This document shows, piece after piece, positions 35,439 through 45,349 of a stretch of DNA of 64,000 nt. The DNA comes from Lactobacillus huangpiensis (GTDB lineage Bacteria; Bacillota; Bacilli; Lactobacillales; Lactobacillaceae): NCBI RefSeq assembly GCF_019972815.1, contig NZ_BPPA01000008.1, positions 27,041 through 91,040 on the forward strand, written 5' to 3'. The notes beneath the pieces are model-generated. The model ran no database searches, was not told where the DNA came from, and saw only the letters and a program-made list of their open reading frames with translations. The stretch's first letter is position 1; each line of letters opens with the position of its first letter. Position numbers and translations under genes: made by a program.

Positions 35439-37853
35439 TTATTTAGCTACAATATTGACAATTTTATTCGGTACAACAATGACCTTTTTTACATCTTTGC
35501 CTTGCAAAAACTTCTGTACATGTGGTAGAGCCAGTGCCTGCTTCTGAACTTCATCTTTATCCAAACCAACAGCTGCTGTAAAATTCCCACGCAGTTTACC
35601 ATTAACTTGAACCATAATCTCAACCGTTGACTCAACTAATTTAGCCGGATCATAGGTTGGCCATTTTGCAAACGTAACAGATTCATCATGACCAAATATT
35701 TGCCAAATTTCTTCCATCATATGAGGAGCAATTGGTGCTAAAAGCGTAATAAAACCTTCCGCATATTTTCTTGGAATAGTTTTAGCTTTTTGTGCTGCGT
35801 TAATGAAGACCATTAATTGAGAAATTGCGGTGTTGAAATGTAAATTATCGAAGTCCTCTGTAACTTTCTTAACAGTTTCGTTATAGATTTTATCTAAGGT
35901 GCCATCATTTTCAGTCACAATATTTTCTTGAGGAATAGCTTTAAGGTCTAAATCGTTAACAAATAAACGCCAAACTCTGTCCAAGAACTTTTTGGTAGAA
36001 GCAGGTCCATTATCATCCCAATCAATTGAAGCATCCAGTGGACCCATGAACATTTCGTACATTCTCAGACTGTCTGCACCGTACTCATCGATCACGTCAT
36101 CTGGGTTAACAACATTGCCTTTTGACTTAGACATTTTATCATGATCTTTAAGAATTAATCCTTGATTGAATAATTTTTGGAACGGCTCTTCATTTGGAAT
36201 AACTCCCAGATCATATAAAACCATGTTCCAAAATCTTGCATAGAGCAGGTGTCGTACAGCATGTTCTGCACCACCGATATAGAGGTCAACCGGCATCCAC
36301 TTCTTGAGCAATTCGTAATCAGCTAATTTATTATCATTGTGAGGATCAACAAAACGTAAGAAGTACCATGATGAACCAGCCCAATTAGGCATAGTATTAG
36401 TTTCTCTTTTACCTTTACGACCATTTTTATCAACCACGTTGACCCAGTCTTTAAGATTAACTAATGGACTCTCAGGTGTTCCTGACGGCTTGATGTCAGT
36501 AGCATGAGGTAAAACGAGTGGTAATTCATCTTCTGGAACCAGCGTTGTTTCTCCATCTTCCCAGTGAATTACTGGAATTGGCTCACCCCAATAGCGCTGA
36601 CGACTAAATTCCCAGTCACGTAACTTATAATTAACCTTTTTTTCTCCAGCATGGTGTTCAGTGAGCCAGGCAACAATTTTCTCTTTAGCTTCTGCATTGT
36701 TGAGTCCGTTTAGGAACTCGGAATCTATGTGTGGACCATCACCGGTATAGGCTTCCTGTGCAATATCTCCACCCTTGATAACGGCCTTAATAGGCAAATT
36801 GAATTTCCGGGCGAACTCATAATCACGGGAGTCGTGAGCTGGGACAGCCATTACCGCACCAGTACCATAACTGCCAAGTACGTAGTCAGCAATCCAGATA
36901 GGAATTTCTTCATTATTTACAGGATTAATTGCATAAGCACCTGTAAAGACACCTGTCTTGGTTTTATTTAGATCTGTTCTTTCAAGGTCGGACTTAGATT
37001 CAATTTGTTTAATATAGGCATTGACTTCATCTTTATGACCATCAGTCATAATTTTTTGAACTAATTCATTTTCTGGAGCTAATACAGCGTAAGTTGCACC
37101 AAATAAAGTGTCCGGACGCGTACTAAAGACATCAAAAGTTTCATTGGAATTTTTAACCTTAAAGGTAATTTGTGCACCTACAGAACGACCAATCCAGTTG
37201 CGCTGCATTTCTTTAATGTTTTCCGGCCAATCAAGATTGTCTAAACCAGCCAGCAAACGGTCAGCATATTTGGTAATTCTAAGCATCCATTGCTTCATAT
37301 TGCGTCGATAGATTGGGTAACCGCCACGTTCAGTCTTACCATCAACAATATCTTCGTTGGCAACAACTGTACCTAAATCTGGTGACCAGTTAACAGGAGC
37401 TTCAGCTTCATAGGCTAGACCGTTTTTATACATTTGTTCAAATGTCCATTGGGTCCACTTGTAATATTTTGGATCACAAGTTGCAAGTTCCCTGTTCCAA
37501 TCATAGGAAAAGCCCAAAGTATTCAGCTGTCTTTTAAAATTGGCAATATTTTCAGTAGTAACAACGGCCGGATCTTGTCCAGTTTGAAGAGCATACTGTT
37601 CAGTCGGAAGACCAAAAGCATCCCAGCCCATTGGGTGAAGGACGTTATATCCTTGACTACGTTTCATTCGTGCGACAATATCAGTTGCTGTGTATCCTTC
37701 CGGGTGCCCTACATGCAGTCCCTTACCAGATGGAAAAGGGAACATATCTAAAACATAATAATTTTTCTTTTTCGGGTCATTACCGGTTTTAAATGTTTGA
37801 TTTTTTTCCCAGTAATCCTGCCATTTCTTTTCTACAATTTTGTGATTATACAT
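35439..37853 (-). CDS. leuS: Leucyl-tRNA synthetase
   Basis: An 804-residue class Ia synthetase. It has the HIGH motif in [18 protein letters not shown] (HVGH at 47-50), an editing CP1 domain with [17 protein letters not shown], and [14 protein letters not shown] near residue 575. The C-terminal anticodon domain ends [13 protein letters not shown]. It is preceded by a T-box leader. Confidence 0.97.
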   Translation of the reverse strand: MYNHKIVEKKWQDYWEKNQTFKTGNDPKKKNYYVLDMFPFPSGKGLHVGHPEGYTATDIVARMKRSQGYNVLHPMGWDAFGLPTEQYALQTGQDPAVVTTENIANFKRQLNTLGFSYDWNRELATCDPKYYKWTQWTFEQMYKNGLAYEAEAPVNWSPDLGTVVANEDIVDGKTERGGYPIYRRNMKQWMLRITKYADRLLAGLDNLDWPENIKEMQRNWIGRSVGAQITFKVKNSNETFDVFSTRPDTLFGATYAVLAPENELVQKIMTDGHKDEVNAYIKQIESKSDLERTDLNKTKTGVFTGAYAINPVNNEEIPIWIADYVLGSYGTGAVMAVPAHDSRDYEFARKFNLPIKAVIKGGDIAQEAYTGDGPHIDSEFLNGLNNAEAKEKIVAWLTEHHAGEKKVNYKLRDWEFSRQRYWGEPIPVIHWEDGETTLVPEDELPLVLPHATDIKPSGTPESPLVNLKDWVNVVDKNGRKGKRETNTMPNWAGSSWYFLRFVDPHNDNKLADYELLKKWMPVDLYIGGAEHAVRHLLYARFWNMVLYDLGVIPNEEPFQKLFNQGLILKDHDKMSKSKGNVVNPDDVIDEYGADSLRMYEMFMGPLDASIDWDDNGPASTKKFLDRVWRLFVNDLDLKAIPQENIVTENDGTLDKIYNETVKKVTEDFDNLHFNTAISQLMVFINAAQKAKTIPRKYAEGFITLLAPIAPHMMEEIWQIFGHDESVTFAKWPTYDPAKLVESTVEIMVQVNGKLRGNFTAAVGLDKDEVQKQALALPHVQKFLQGKDVKKVIVVPNKIVNIVAK

Positions 37854-37865
37854 ATTTTTACCTCA

Positions 37866-38086
37866 TAAAAAAAGTCCTATGAAATATTTTTTCATAGGAC
37901 GAATAATCGCGGTACCACCTAAGTTCCGCGCCAAAAGCGCGACACTCATGCCCCTTAACGCGGAAAGCAAACGTTAGATTTTTTCCAGGCTCAGTTCACA
38001 ATCTGCTTTTCAAGTCTTGCACCTTCCGACTCTTCTCTATAGAAAAACAAAACTGCTACTAGTTCCTGATCTTTATTTTTTGACCA
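37866..38086 (-). promoter_or_regulatory. T-box riboswitch leader of leuS
   Basis: On the minus strand AGGTGGTACCGCG (37908-37920) is the T-box core. GTCCTATGAAA/TTTCATAGGAC (37874-37900) plus seven U forms the terminator. A Stem I-like region lies upstream, and a GC-rich GCGCGCC-type hairpin precedes the core. Transcription probably starts near 38086, below a consensus TATAAT (38093-38098). Leu-compatible triplets (CTA, TTG) occur in the specifier region, but I could not fix which is used. Confidence 0.92.
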
Positions 38087-38138
38087 ATAATGATTATAAT
38101 TTACCACAAATGCAAAAAAAAACAAGGGGAGAAAGTTT

Positions 38139-38801
38139 TTGAACAAAACAATTCAAACAAAGAGAGACACCATAATACCTGCGACGATATTTTTGATTTT
38201 ATATGCTATCTGGGCAATACTAGTTGCTTCTGAAAATCAATTTATTCGTGAATTTGATCAAACAATTATTAGTATTATCTGCAATAACAATCCTGCAGTA
38301 ATCAAATTTGCTACAACATTTACCAATTTAGGCAATACCAATGTAATTATGATTGAAACAATCATCCTGGTTATTGTTTTAGCATTTTGTAGAAAATTTG
38401 CTTATGCATTTTTTACAGCTGGAACAATGATTGCAGCCAATGGTTATAACTGGATCATCAAACATGCAATAGCTCGTCACAGACCACTTACCCACCACCT
38501 TGTGACAGCTCACGGATATAGTTTCCCGTCTGGTCATTCTGTTGGCAGTGCCACATTATTTGGAATTTTGATTGTTTTAACAATTTTATTAATAAAAAAT
38601 AAAGCCGCTAAAACTGTATTATGTATCATTTGGGCATGTTTTCCAATATTAATCGGTTATACAAGGATTTTTAGCCATGTCCACTACCCTTCAGACGTAG
38701 TTGGCGGATTTTTAGAAGGAATATCATTTCTTTTAATCGGCTATTCCTTCCTTTACCATTATTATTTAGAAAACCAAAGAGCACAAAGTACTATTTATTA
38801 A
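38139..38801 (+). CDS. PAP2-family phosphatase, membrane
   Basis: 220 residues with five to six transmembrane helices and the three acid-phosphatase motifs KHAIARHRP, FPSGHSVGS and RIFSHVHYPSDVVGG. It probably dephosphorylates lipid phosphates such as undecaprenyl pyrophosphate or phosphatidylglycerophosphate. Translation starts at TTG with GGGGAG seven bases upstream. It is divergent from leuS. Confidence 0.9.
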   Translation: MNKTIQTKRDTIIPATIFLILYAIWAILVASENQFIREFDQTIISIICNNNPAVIKFATTFTNLGNTNVIMIETIILVIVLAFCRKFAYAFFTAGTMIAANGYNWIIKHAIARHRPLTHHLVTAHGYSFPSGHSVGSATLFGILIVLTILLIKNKAAKTVLCIIWACFPILIGYTRIFSHVHYPSDVVGGFLEGISFLLIGYSFLYHYYLENQRAQSTIY

Positions 38802-38806
38802 ATAAA

Positions 38807-38846
38807 AAGGATTCAAGCTTATTTTCAAAGCCTTGGATCCTTTTTT
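38807..38846 (+). terminator. Terminator of the PAP2 gene
   Basis: AAGGATTCAAG pairs with CTTGGATCCTT (one wobble), followed by six T. It faces the convergent cupin gene. Confidence 0.85.
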
Positions 38847-38856
38847 CATAATCACT

Positions 38857-39345
38857 CTAATCTAGCGCTAGACGTTCAATGACTTTTTTGTATTCAGGAT
38901 ATTGTTTTAGTAAATCTGCCTTTTTAAGCATCTCAAAGTCATGATAATCAAATCCTGGTGAAACAACACAGCTTACTAAACAAAAACTGTTTGGTTTAGT
39001 AACTTCTGATGCAAAAATAGTGTGTTTGGGAACTTTGAATTGCATGAATTCTCCAGCAGAAACATTTTTCCCCAATTTAACAGCTGAATATTTACCATCT
39101 GGAGCAATACAATGAATAGTAATCGCTTCTCCATCGTGGTAATACCACATTTCATCATGGTTCAGTCGGTGAAAGTGAGAACAACTGGTATCATCAAGCA
39201 AAAAGTAAATGGAAGTGTAATAAAATCGATTTCCACCACTATCCTCATCATAAAATTGTTGATCACTAGTATAAACTTGCCTGAACCAGCCACCTTCTTG
39301 ATGAGGTTCAAGATCTAAACTTTTAATATAATCATCGCGCTTCAT
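38857..39345 (-). CDS. Cupin-superfamily protein (DUF985)
   Basis: A 162-residue single-domain cupin. It has the DUF985 N-terminus LEPHQEGGWFRQVY, IYFLLDDTSCSHFHRLNHDEMWYYHDG (cupin motif 1 with candidate metal ligands) and VVSPGFDYHDFE at the end. Family members bind a metal, and their physiological substrate is unknown. AAGGAG precedes the ATG. It is monocistronic. Confidence 0.88.
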   Translation of the reverse strand: MKRDDYIKSLDLEPHQEGGWFRQVYTSDQQFYDEDSGGNRFYYTSIYFLLDDTSCSHFHRLNHDEMWYYHDGEAITIHCIAPDGKYSAVKLGKNVSAGEFMQFKVPKHTIFASEVTKPNSFCLVSCVVSPGFDYHDFEMLKKADLLKQYPEYKKVIERLALD

Positions 39346-39383
39346 TTTTTCTCCTTAGTAAAAATTTTAATAATTAAAACTAC

Positions 39384-39412
39384 TTTCTACAAATCTAGCC
39401 TATTTTTGTCAA
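39384..39412 (-). promoter_or_regulatory. Candidate promoter of the cupin gene
   Basis: On the minus strand TTGACA is followed 17 bp later by TAGAAA, with the start codon about 40 bp further. The -35 is perfect and the -10 weak. Confidence 0.5.
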
Positions 39413-39756
39413 AATGTCATCTGAAAATTAATTTAATAAGGCTAATAACTATTATAGTTTTAGTCTAAATTTATTATTACATTGGTTCTATGTTTTATTG
39501 TCTATAAAAAATTTTAACTATTTTTATATTAATATATATTTTATTAAAATAAAAAAGTAGCACTGTACAAATTTATTTTAATAAGTTTTCTCCTAATGAT
39601 TTAAGTCGCAAAGCAATAAGCATTAGTTTAGCCAGTCTGTAACTTTACTTTTCTTTTGTCTGTATAGATTACTATTTACAATCGTAATTGTTAAAGTTTT
39701 CAACTTGGTATGTACTAATACTCAAAATCAATAGTGAAAGAAGTCAAAAACTTAAA
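39413..39756. other. Gene-free AT-rich stretch
   Basis: About 340 bp of very AT-rich sequence with several short T runs. I find no ORF with a ribosome site, no tRNA and no clear hairpin before the terminator that follows. Confidence 0.6.
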
Positions 39757-39797
39757 AATGATATGATTCCAAAATTCAAGGAACATATCATCTTTTT
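39757..39797 (-). terminator. Terminator of the tyrosine phosphatase gene
   Basis: On the minus strand GATGATATG...CC pairs with GG...CATATCAT, followed by TTTTTAAG. A T-run on the plus strand makes it symmetrical. It lies 14 bp after the phosphatase stop. Confidence 0.78.
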
Positions 39798-39810
39798 GTT
39801 TATTTAAATT

Positions 39811-40557
39811 TTAGACTAAATAAATTTGCCTCATTTTGCTCTTAAAATCATTCGGTAAATTCAGTCCTTTAATCAGGTAATTATCAAAATCCCCATAATT
39901 TTGCCTAATGGCAGAAAAATACCGTTCTAAATATGACTTTTGAACCGTTAAAGCTACAGCAACATCTTTCAATTGTGAACTTGTTAATTGGTCTCTTAGG
40001 TAGTCCAAAATTTCCTGATTTTCCTGCTTGCGCGCTTCAATAGTTTTTAGATAATCCGTTAAGATTTGATCATCACTTACTCCCAGGCTTTTCAAAATTA
40101 AAGCTGCTGCCACTCCTGTGCGATCTTTGCCTGCAAAACAATGAAATGCTGTCGGAACAGGATCATTTATGAGAGTCATTAAAAATTGATGGTAGCCATT
40201 TTGAGCAGATTTCTGTAAAGCTAATTCTTCATAGGTGGTAAGCATATCTTCTTCAGCCTGATTATTACCAGAAACGATTTCTTCAACACTGGCTTGATTA
40301 ACCTGAGCATCTTTTAAAACATCAATTACAACGTAATCTAATCCGGACCACAAATAATCCGGAAATTGTTTTCTTTCTTCCTCGCCCCTAAAATCAAAAA
40401 CTCTCTTAATTTGATATTTATCTTGTACTTGTTCTTTTTGATAAGGAGTCAAGTTATACAATTGCCCACATCTAAAAAGTAACCCGTCTTTTACTTTTCT
40501 TCCTTCAAATCCAGTGTAACCACCTAAGGAACGCCAATTAGTAATTTCCCTTGCCAT
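39811..40557 (-). CDS. Protein-tyrosine/serine phosphatase (Y_phosphatase3 type)
   Basis: A 248-residue cytoplasmic phosphatase with the signature HCFAGKDRTG (CX5R, Cys near 140), the N-terminal NWRSLGGY of LipA/Lmo1800-like enzymes and RVFDFRGEEER. These enzymes can act on phosphotyrosine or phosphoinositides in vitro. It has no secretion signal. It is monocistronic. Confidence 0.9.
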   Translation of the reverse strand: MAREITNWRSLGGYTGFEGRKVKDGLLFRCGQLYNLTPYQKEQVQDKYQIKRVFDFRGEEERKQFPDYLWSGLDYVVIDVLKDAQVNQASVEEIVSGNNQAEEDMLTTYEELALQKSAQNGYHQFLMTLINDPVPTAFHCFAGKDRTGVAAALILKSLGVSDDQILTDYLKTIEARKQENQEILDYLRDQLTSSQLKDVAVALTVQKSYLERYFSAIRQNYGDFDNYLIKGLNLPNDFKSKMRQIYLV

Positions 40558-40644
40558 TTTTTAATACTCCAATTACTTATTAAGTTTAATATTATTATTA
40601 TAATTTTTCAGGCAAAATATTTCTACTAATGAAAAAATTTTAAA

Positions 40645-40678
40645 ATAAAAAAACCTGCTGGTAAATAAACCAGCAGGT
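40645..40678 (-). terminator. Terminator of the metK-MFS unit
   Basis: On the minus strand ACCTGCTGGT pairs perfectly with ACCAGCAGGT (6-base loop) and is followed by nine U. It lies 18 bp after the MFS stop. Confidence 0.93.
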
Positions 40679-40696
40679 CTGTTATAAATTTAACGA

Positions 40697-42151
40697 CTAA
40701 TTAGCTTTCTTTTTGCTTTTATAAATACAATTAAAAATAACAGATATTACTATAGCAACAAGCGAAACGAAGTAAACCCCTTTTAAAGCACTAAAAAGTA
40801 CTTGCCTTAATTGTGGAATTAAGTTCGCAGATAGTTCTTGGGCTTTAGCTGATGAAACTATTTTGTTCATCATGCCTTGTGTCAAATTCGGATGTTTTGC
40901 AAGTTGATGTGCCACGACGGTATTGAAGGTAATACCAAAAATGGAAACCATCATTGTTTGACCTAAATACCTCATTAATGTGTTAAAGGAAGTAGCAACA
41001 CCAATATTTTCTTTAGAAACTAAAACCTGTGACCTGACTTGCGAAGCGGTTAGAACTCCACCAAAGGAAAAGCCATTAAGAGTTGCTATGACACAAAAGA
41101 CCCAAAACGGAGTATGAATAGGAACAAGCAATAACATGCAGTCAGCAATCAGCAGGATTGTAAGCAATCCAAAGAAGGTTTTTCTTACACCCCAGCGACT
41201 CAACATGCCACCGATCAAAAATGAACCCACAACCCACATAACAGAGCTTGGAGTTACGGCAAAACCTGCAATAGTAGCAGAAGTACCATTAATCCCCTGC
41301 ATCCAGGTTGGAATATAAAATTCAAAGCCAATAACTACTCCGGCAACAAGCAGGGTAATCATATTAACAGCCAAGAACTCTTTGCCCTTGAGCATTGACA
41401 GTGGCATAATCGGATCATCCGCGCGCTTTTCTTCATGATAAAAGATAATTGCGCTGACTATGATTAGTACAATTAAAGCAATAAGCATAAAAGGATTAAG
41501 AGTACCTAAATCTTGTAGTGTAAACATTAAGGTTAAAAGCAAAACAACTAACCAAAATGTTCCTTTAACATCAAGCTTTGTCTTTTGCTTATTCTTTGGT
41601 TCATTTAAGAAAAAGACAACTAATAAAAGTGCAATGATACCAATTGGCACATTAATGTAGAAAACCCAATGCCAAGAAAGATTTTGTACGATAAAGCCAC
41701 CGAGTAATGGAGCAATGACTGAAGCTACGCCCCAAAAACCAGAATTTAGACCCAGCATTTTTGTTCTTTTTTCCAGACTGTATAAATCTGCAATTATGGT
41801 CATAGCCACCGGTTGAACGGCTCCAGAACCCAGACCCTGAATAACACGGAATAAAATTAATTCAACCATATTCTGAGCCTGACCGCAAAGAGCAGATCCA
41901 ATCACAAAAAGAGCTATTCCAAATAGAAAAATTGGTTTACGCCCAAAGCTGTCAGCTAATTTGCCATATAAAGGAGTTGATACAGCAGTCATAAACAAAA
42001 AAATGGAAACAACCCAATTCATAATTTCCAATCCGTTCAGATCAGAAACAATTGTCGGCATTGCAGTAGAAACGATTGTACCTTCGATGGCAGTCATAAA
42101 TGTCGTCATAAAAATCGCAATCATCACTACTCGTACATTTGTCTTCTTCAC
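40697..42151 (-). CDS. MFS multidrug-type transporter (DHA2/EmrB-QacA family)
   Basis: 484 residues with about 14 transmembrane helices. It has the family motif A region GKLADSFGRKPIF, motif C region around GFWGVASVIAPLLGGF, and DLNGLEIMNWVVSIFL near the N-terminus. It probably exports a drug or metabolite by proton antiport. It starts at GTG, eight bases after GGAG and only 29 bp after metK, so it is likely cotranscribed with metK and lies distal to the SAM riboswitch. Confidence 0.9.
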   Translation of the reverse strand: MKKTNVRVVMIAIFMTTFMTAIEGTIVSTAMPTIVSDLNGLEIMNWVVSIFLFMTAVSTPLYGKLADSFGRKPIFLFGIALFVIGSALCGQAQNMVELILFRVIQGLGSGAVQPVAMTIIADLYSLEKRTKMLGLNSGFWGVASVIAPLLGGFIVQNLSWHWVFYINVPIGIIALLLVVFFLNEPKNKQKTKLDVKGTFWLVVLLLTLMFTLQDLGTLNPFMLIALIVLIIVSAIIFYHEEKRADDPIMPLSMLKGKEFLAVNMITLLVAGVVIGFEFYIPTWMQGINGTSATIAGFAVTPSSVMWVVGSFLIGGMLSRWGVRKTFFGLLTILLIADCMLLLVPIHTPFWVFCVIATLNGFSFGGVLTASQVRSQVLVSKENIGVATSFNTLMRYLGQTMMVSIFGITFNTVVAHQLAKHPNLTQGMMNKIVSSAKAQELSANLIPQLRQVLFSALKGVYFVSLVAIVISVIFNCIYKSKKKAN

Positions 42152-42180
42152 AATTACAACTCCTTCATTAGCTGCTAAAA

Positions 42181-43380
42181 TTATTTATTTTCATGAACAA
42201 AATTTAAAAGATCTTGAACTTTATCAGTTTTCTCCCATGGTAAATCAATATCTGTTCTGCCAAAGTGTCCGTAAGCTGCTGTTTGCTCATAAATTGGCCG
42301 CCTTAAATTAAGCATTTTAATTATTCCCGCGGGGCGCAAGTCAAAGACTTTACGTACTGCTTTTGTTAAGAGTTCGTCACTTGCTTTACCTGTTCCGGCA
42401 GTATCAACCATAACTGAAACTGGATGAGCAACACCAATTGCATAAGCTAATTGAACTTCACAGCGATCAGCCAAGCCTGCAGCAACAATATTTTTAGCCA
42501 CATATCTGGCAGCATAACTGGCACTGCGGTCAACCTTTGTCGGATCCTTTCCAGAAAATGCACCACCACCGTGGCGAGCATAGCCACCGTAAGTATCAAC
42601 AATAATTTTACGTCCAGTCAGTCCTGAATCACCCTTAGGTCCACCAATAACAAAGCGACCTGATGGGTTAATCAGAAACTTGGTCTTTTCATCAAGGTAT
42701 TTAGCAGGTATTACCTTTTTAATTGCCAAATCTATCATAGCTTGGCGAATCTCTTCGTTTGAAACCTTATCATCGGTCTGTGTTGAAATAACAACGGTAT
42801 CTACACGTGTTGGTTTTTGTTTTTCATCATATTCAACAGTCACTTCTGCCTTAGCATCGGGTCTAAGCCAAGTTAAAGTACCATCTTTGCGTAGCTTAGC
42901 AACCTGTCTCATCAAGCGATGAGCAAGCGAAATAGGCAGAGGCATTAATTCAGGCGTTTCATTGATTGCAAAACCAAACATTAAGCCTTGATCTCCCGCC
43001 CCGATTTGATCAAGCTGATCTTCGTCAGATTGATTTTCACGCGTTTCAAGAGAATGATCAACGCCTTGAGCAATATCAGGTGATTGTTCATCAATATCAA
43101 TTAAGACAGCGCAATTATTGCCATCAAAGCCAAGTTCTGGTTTATCATAGCCAATTCTCAAAACTGTCTTGCGAACAATTCCTTGAATATCAACATAAGC
43201 ACTAGTTGATATTTCACCAAAGACATAGACAATACCAGTATTGACGATGGTCTCACAAGCTACATGAGCTTGAGGGTCTTTGGCAATAATAGCATCCAAA
43301 ATTGCATCAGAAATCTGATCAGCAATCTTGTCTGGATGACCTTCAGAAACAGATTCTGAAGTAAACAAACGTTTTTCCAT
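42181..43380 (-). CDS. metK: S-adenosylmethionine synthetase
   Basis: 399 residues from ATG 43380 ([18 protein letters not shown]). It has [12 protein letters not shown] (the ATP loop) and [17 protein letters not shown] (the P-loop), the hallmark motifs of MetK. It makes SAM from methionine and ATP. The G-run Shine-Dalgarno six bases before this ATG belongs to an SMK-box riboswitch, so SAM probably represses its translation. Confidence 0.97.
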   Translation of the reverse strand: MEKRLFTSESVSEGHPDKIADQISDAILDAIIAKDPQAHVACETIVNTGIVYVFGEISTSAYVDIQGIVRKTVLRIGYDKPELGFDGNNCAVLIDIDEQSPDIAQGVDHSLETRENQSDEDQLDQIGAGDQGLMFGFAINETPELMPLPISLAHRLMRQVAKLRKDGTLTWLRPDAKAEVTVEYDEKQKPTRVDTVVISTQTDDKVSNEEIRQAMIDLAIKKVIPAKYLDEKTKFLINPSGRFVIGGPKGDSGLTGRKIIVDTYGGYARHGGGAFSGKDPTKVDRSASYAARYVAKNIVAAGLADRCEVQLAYAIGVAHPVSVMVDTAGTGKASDELLTKAVRKVFDLRPAGIIKMLNLRRPIYEQTAAYGHFGRTDIDLPWEKTDKVQDLLNFVHENK

Positions 43381-43384
43381 ATTA

Positions 43385-43458
43385 GTCCCCCTATAGACAA
43401 TAGCTATTCGGTTACAAGGCATCTCCACTTAAGGATCCTCTCAGGACTTGAACCGATT
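43385..43458 (-). promoter_or_regulatory. metK leader: SAM-III (SMK-box) translational riboswitch of metK
   Basis: On the minus strand P1 is AACCG (43451-43455) with CGGTT (43409-43413). Inside is the conserved TCCTGAGAGGATC-type arm and the invariant GGAGATGCCTTGTAACCG block. The element ends at the ribosome site GGGGG (43387-43391), six bases before the metK ATG. This arrangement, in which SAM binding sequesters the Shine-Dalgarno, is the SMK box known from Lactobacillales. Confidence 0.93.
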
Positions 43459-43500
43459 TTTTAAAATTTTCGTTCTATGTTCTTATATATACATTGATAA

Positions 43501-43529
43501 TAAAAAAAGCTACCGCATGTTCGGTAGCC
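43501..43529 (-). terminator. Terminator of the tRNA-Val/Glu/Val cluster
   Basis: On the minus strand GGCTACCG pairs with CGGTAGC around a 6-base loop and is followed by seven U. It separates the tRNAs from the metK leader. Confidence 0.88.
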
Positions 43530-43538
43530 ATAGAACGA

Positions 43539-43611
43539 TGGAGGATACAGGGCTCGAACCTGTGACCTCCTGCTTGTAAGGCAGATGCTCTCCCAGCTGA
43601 GCTAATCCTCC
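43539..43611 (-). tRNA. tRNA-Val (TAC), copy 1
   Basis: A 73-nt cloverleaf. Acceptor GGAGGAT/ATCCTCC has discriminator A, the D arm is GCTCAGCTGGGAGAGC, and the anticodon loop CTTACAA gives TAC. T loop TTCGAGC. No CCA is encoded. It is identical in sequence to the copy at 43807-43879. Confidence 0.96.
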
Positions 43612-43615
43612 AAAG

Positions 43616-43687
43616 TGACCCGTACGGGATTTGAACCCATGTTACCGCCGTGAAAGGGCGATGTCTTAACCACTTGACCAACGGGTC
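43616..43687 (-). tRNA. tRNA-Glu (TTC)
   Basis: A 72-nt cloverleaf. Acceptor GACCCGT/ACGGGTC, anticodon loop CTTTCAC giving TTC, T loop TTCAAAT. It lies only 4 bp from tRNA-Val copy 1 and is surely cotranscribed with it. Confidence 0.96.
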
Positions 43688-43806
43688 ATTATTCTGAATC
43701 AAAGCACATTCAATAGTATACCTATTCTGAAAGAAAATGCAAGGATTCAATTTATTAAATCAATAAATAATGGCGGCGCGAACTTCCCTTCACACCACCA
43801 TCATTA

Positions 43807-43879
43807 TGGAGGATACAGGGCTCGAACCTGTGACCTCCTGCTTGTAAGGCAGATGCTCTCCCAGCTGAGCTAATCCTCC
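43807..43879 (-). tRNA. tRNA-Val (TAC), copy 2
   Basis: Identical to copy 1 over the whole 73 nt. It lies 119 bp upstream of tRNA-Glu. It is the last host feature that I can name before the prophage-associated region. Confidence 0.96.
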
Positions 43880-44500
43880 ATTTTGTTGTCATCTCTCGAC
43901 CACTCTTAATAATTTAGCATAAGTTTCTATTTATGTCTACATTTTTTTGAAATTTTTGTAGGATTCTGTTCATTAATATTAATTTCTATGAATTAACTAA
44001 ACTTTTTCAATTCTTTTTATATTAAAGATTAAGGATATAACTAGATCGGGTGAAGAATGCTTGACTACTATTCAAGAAGTTGTCGGATCAAGTATAACAA
44101 TCGGAGTTTAATCTCTATGTATTTTTCATCTGAATTTTGGGGAGTATGATTGAAAATTTTATATCGAAAGTTTAAATCTCTCACATTCCATTAAAAATTT
44201 TTATTTTCTGATAAAAGAGTTTTCTTATACATTTGTTAGATTTTATCCTACTTTAACTTTTATTTTAAAAAGTACAATATATTTTGATATTGAAAAATTG
44301 TCACTTAAAATAATCTATTCTTGTATCTTCTATAATAATTATTTATACTAGAATTAAAAAAATAAAAGCATCACATGAAATTTTTTAATTTAATTATATA
44401 AAGTTTTTGTAACATTAAAAATCTTAAATATTAAGGTTCATATTTTGTCCATAACGCCAGCGACATTAAACCTATGGTAGTAAATCTTTGGGAGGAAGTA
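43880..44500. other. Gene-free junction between host tRNAs and prophage-associated region
   Basis: About 620 bp, mostly very AT-rich. One less AT-rich patch (about 44040-44130) holds only tiny ORFs without convincing ribosome sites. A small CCATA/TATGG hairpin near 44450 precedes the lipoprotein's GGAGG. It should contain the left prophage boundary, but I could not recognise an attachment repeat because the right end is not visible. Confidence 0.55.
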
Positions 44501-45169
44501 ATGGGTAATCTAAAAAAAACCTTATCATTTTTAATAACAAGCTTATTCATCTTTTCTTTGATAGGATGTTCAGCTAATGATACGAACAAATCAGGTGATA
44601 AAGGTGGAAGTAACAATCGACAAAGTAAAAAAGTAGTAATAGAGAAAAATACTGCTAAAGCAGTAACACTGTCGGCGGGTACTCATAAAGTCGGTAAAGA
44701 GATTAAACCTGGGCGTTATGTAATTAAGGCCGTCTCAGGTAGTGGCAATCTATTTTCACGAAACAGTCCTAATGATCGTAATATAAATGTCATTTTAGGG
44801 CCAACTGAGGATGATACATGGATGAAACTTTCTTCGTACACCACTGACTTAAAAGCTGGAGAAAAGATAAAGATTGACGGAATTGAATCAACAAAACTAA
44901 TCCCAACTCCAGACAAACGTATTTTTAGAAAGATATTAACCCCCGGCAGTTGGACAGTAGGTAAAGATATCAAACCTGGCGATTATACTATTAAAGCTGT
45001 ACGAGGAACTGGAAACATATTCTCTGACAATGGCGAAGATGACATTAATGAAATTTTAGCAAAGCACCCTGATAAGGACTACGGTCAGGTATCAAAAATT
45101 CATGTTGAATTAAATAAAGGTGAAATAATAACTTCTGATGTTCCTAAAATAAAATTAGTAGAAGACTAA
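44501..45169 (+). CDS. Secreted lipoprotein with duplicated domain, prophage-border cargo
   Basis: A 222-residue lipoprotein with signal LKKTLSFLITSLFIFSL and lipobox LIGC. After a charged linker it carries two copies of a roughly 80-residue unit. These are recognisable by GTHKVGKEIKPGRYVIKAV / GSWTVGKDIKPGDYTIKAV and by SGNLFS / TGNIFS. The function is unknown. GGAGG selects this ATG. It is transcribed against the phage genes, as expected of a lysogenic-conversion gene expressed from the prophage. Host origin is also possible. Confidence 0.8.
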   Translation: MGNLKKTLSFLITSLFIFSLIGCSANDTNKSGDKGGSNNRQSKKVVIEKNTAKAVTLSAGTHKVGKEIKPGRYVIKAVSGSGNLFSRNSPNDRNINVILGPTEDDTWMKLSSYTTDLKAGEKIKIDGIESTKLIPTPDKRIFRKILTPGSWTVGKDIKPGDYTIKAVRGTGNIFSDNGEDDINEILAKHPDKDYGQVSKIHVELNKGEIITSDVPKIKLVED

Positions 45170-45349
45170 CTACTAAAATTACAAGCATTATAGAAGTCAA
45201 ACTTATTTAATTTTATTAATTCATTTAATTCGTTTATAAAGCATAACTTTAGGGGTTTTATTCCATTAATCTGATTGATGAAAAACTATTTTAAAAAGAA
45301 AAGACAATTCAATTGATCTTATTATTAATGAAAAAAGACTAATTTAAAT
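45170..45349. other. Intergenic, deletion-border candidate
   Basis: 180 bp, AT-rich, between the lipoprotein stop and the truncated sheath stop. A weak TAGTA/TACTA hairpin follows the lipoprotein. This is where the phage tail module should begin, and nothing tail-like is seen. Confidence 0.5.

Noticed and set aside
43475..43750. Minus-strand ORF of 91 codons
   Set aside because: It lies across tRNA-Val and tRNA-Glu and the tRNA terminator, so it is a chance ORF.
43539..43879. Duplicate tRNA-Val as the attL/attR of the prophage
   Set aside because: The two copies are complete, separated only by tRNA-Glu, and the 3' ends face away from the phage. Tandem tRNA duplication explains them.
44041..44130. 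Less AT-rich patch that might be a small peptide gene
   Set aside because: The possible ORFs are under 35 codons, lack a proper ribosome site and have no signal or pheromone pattern.
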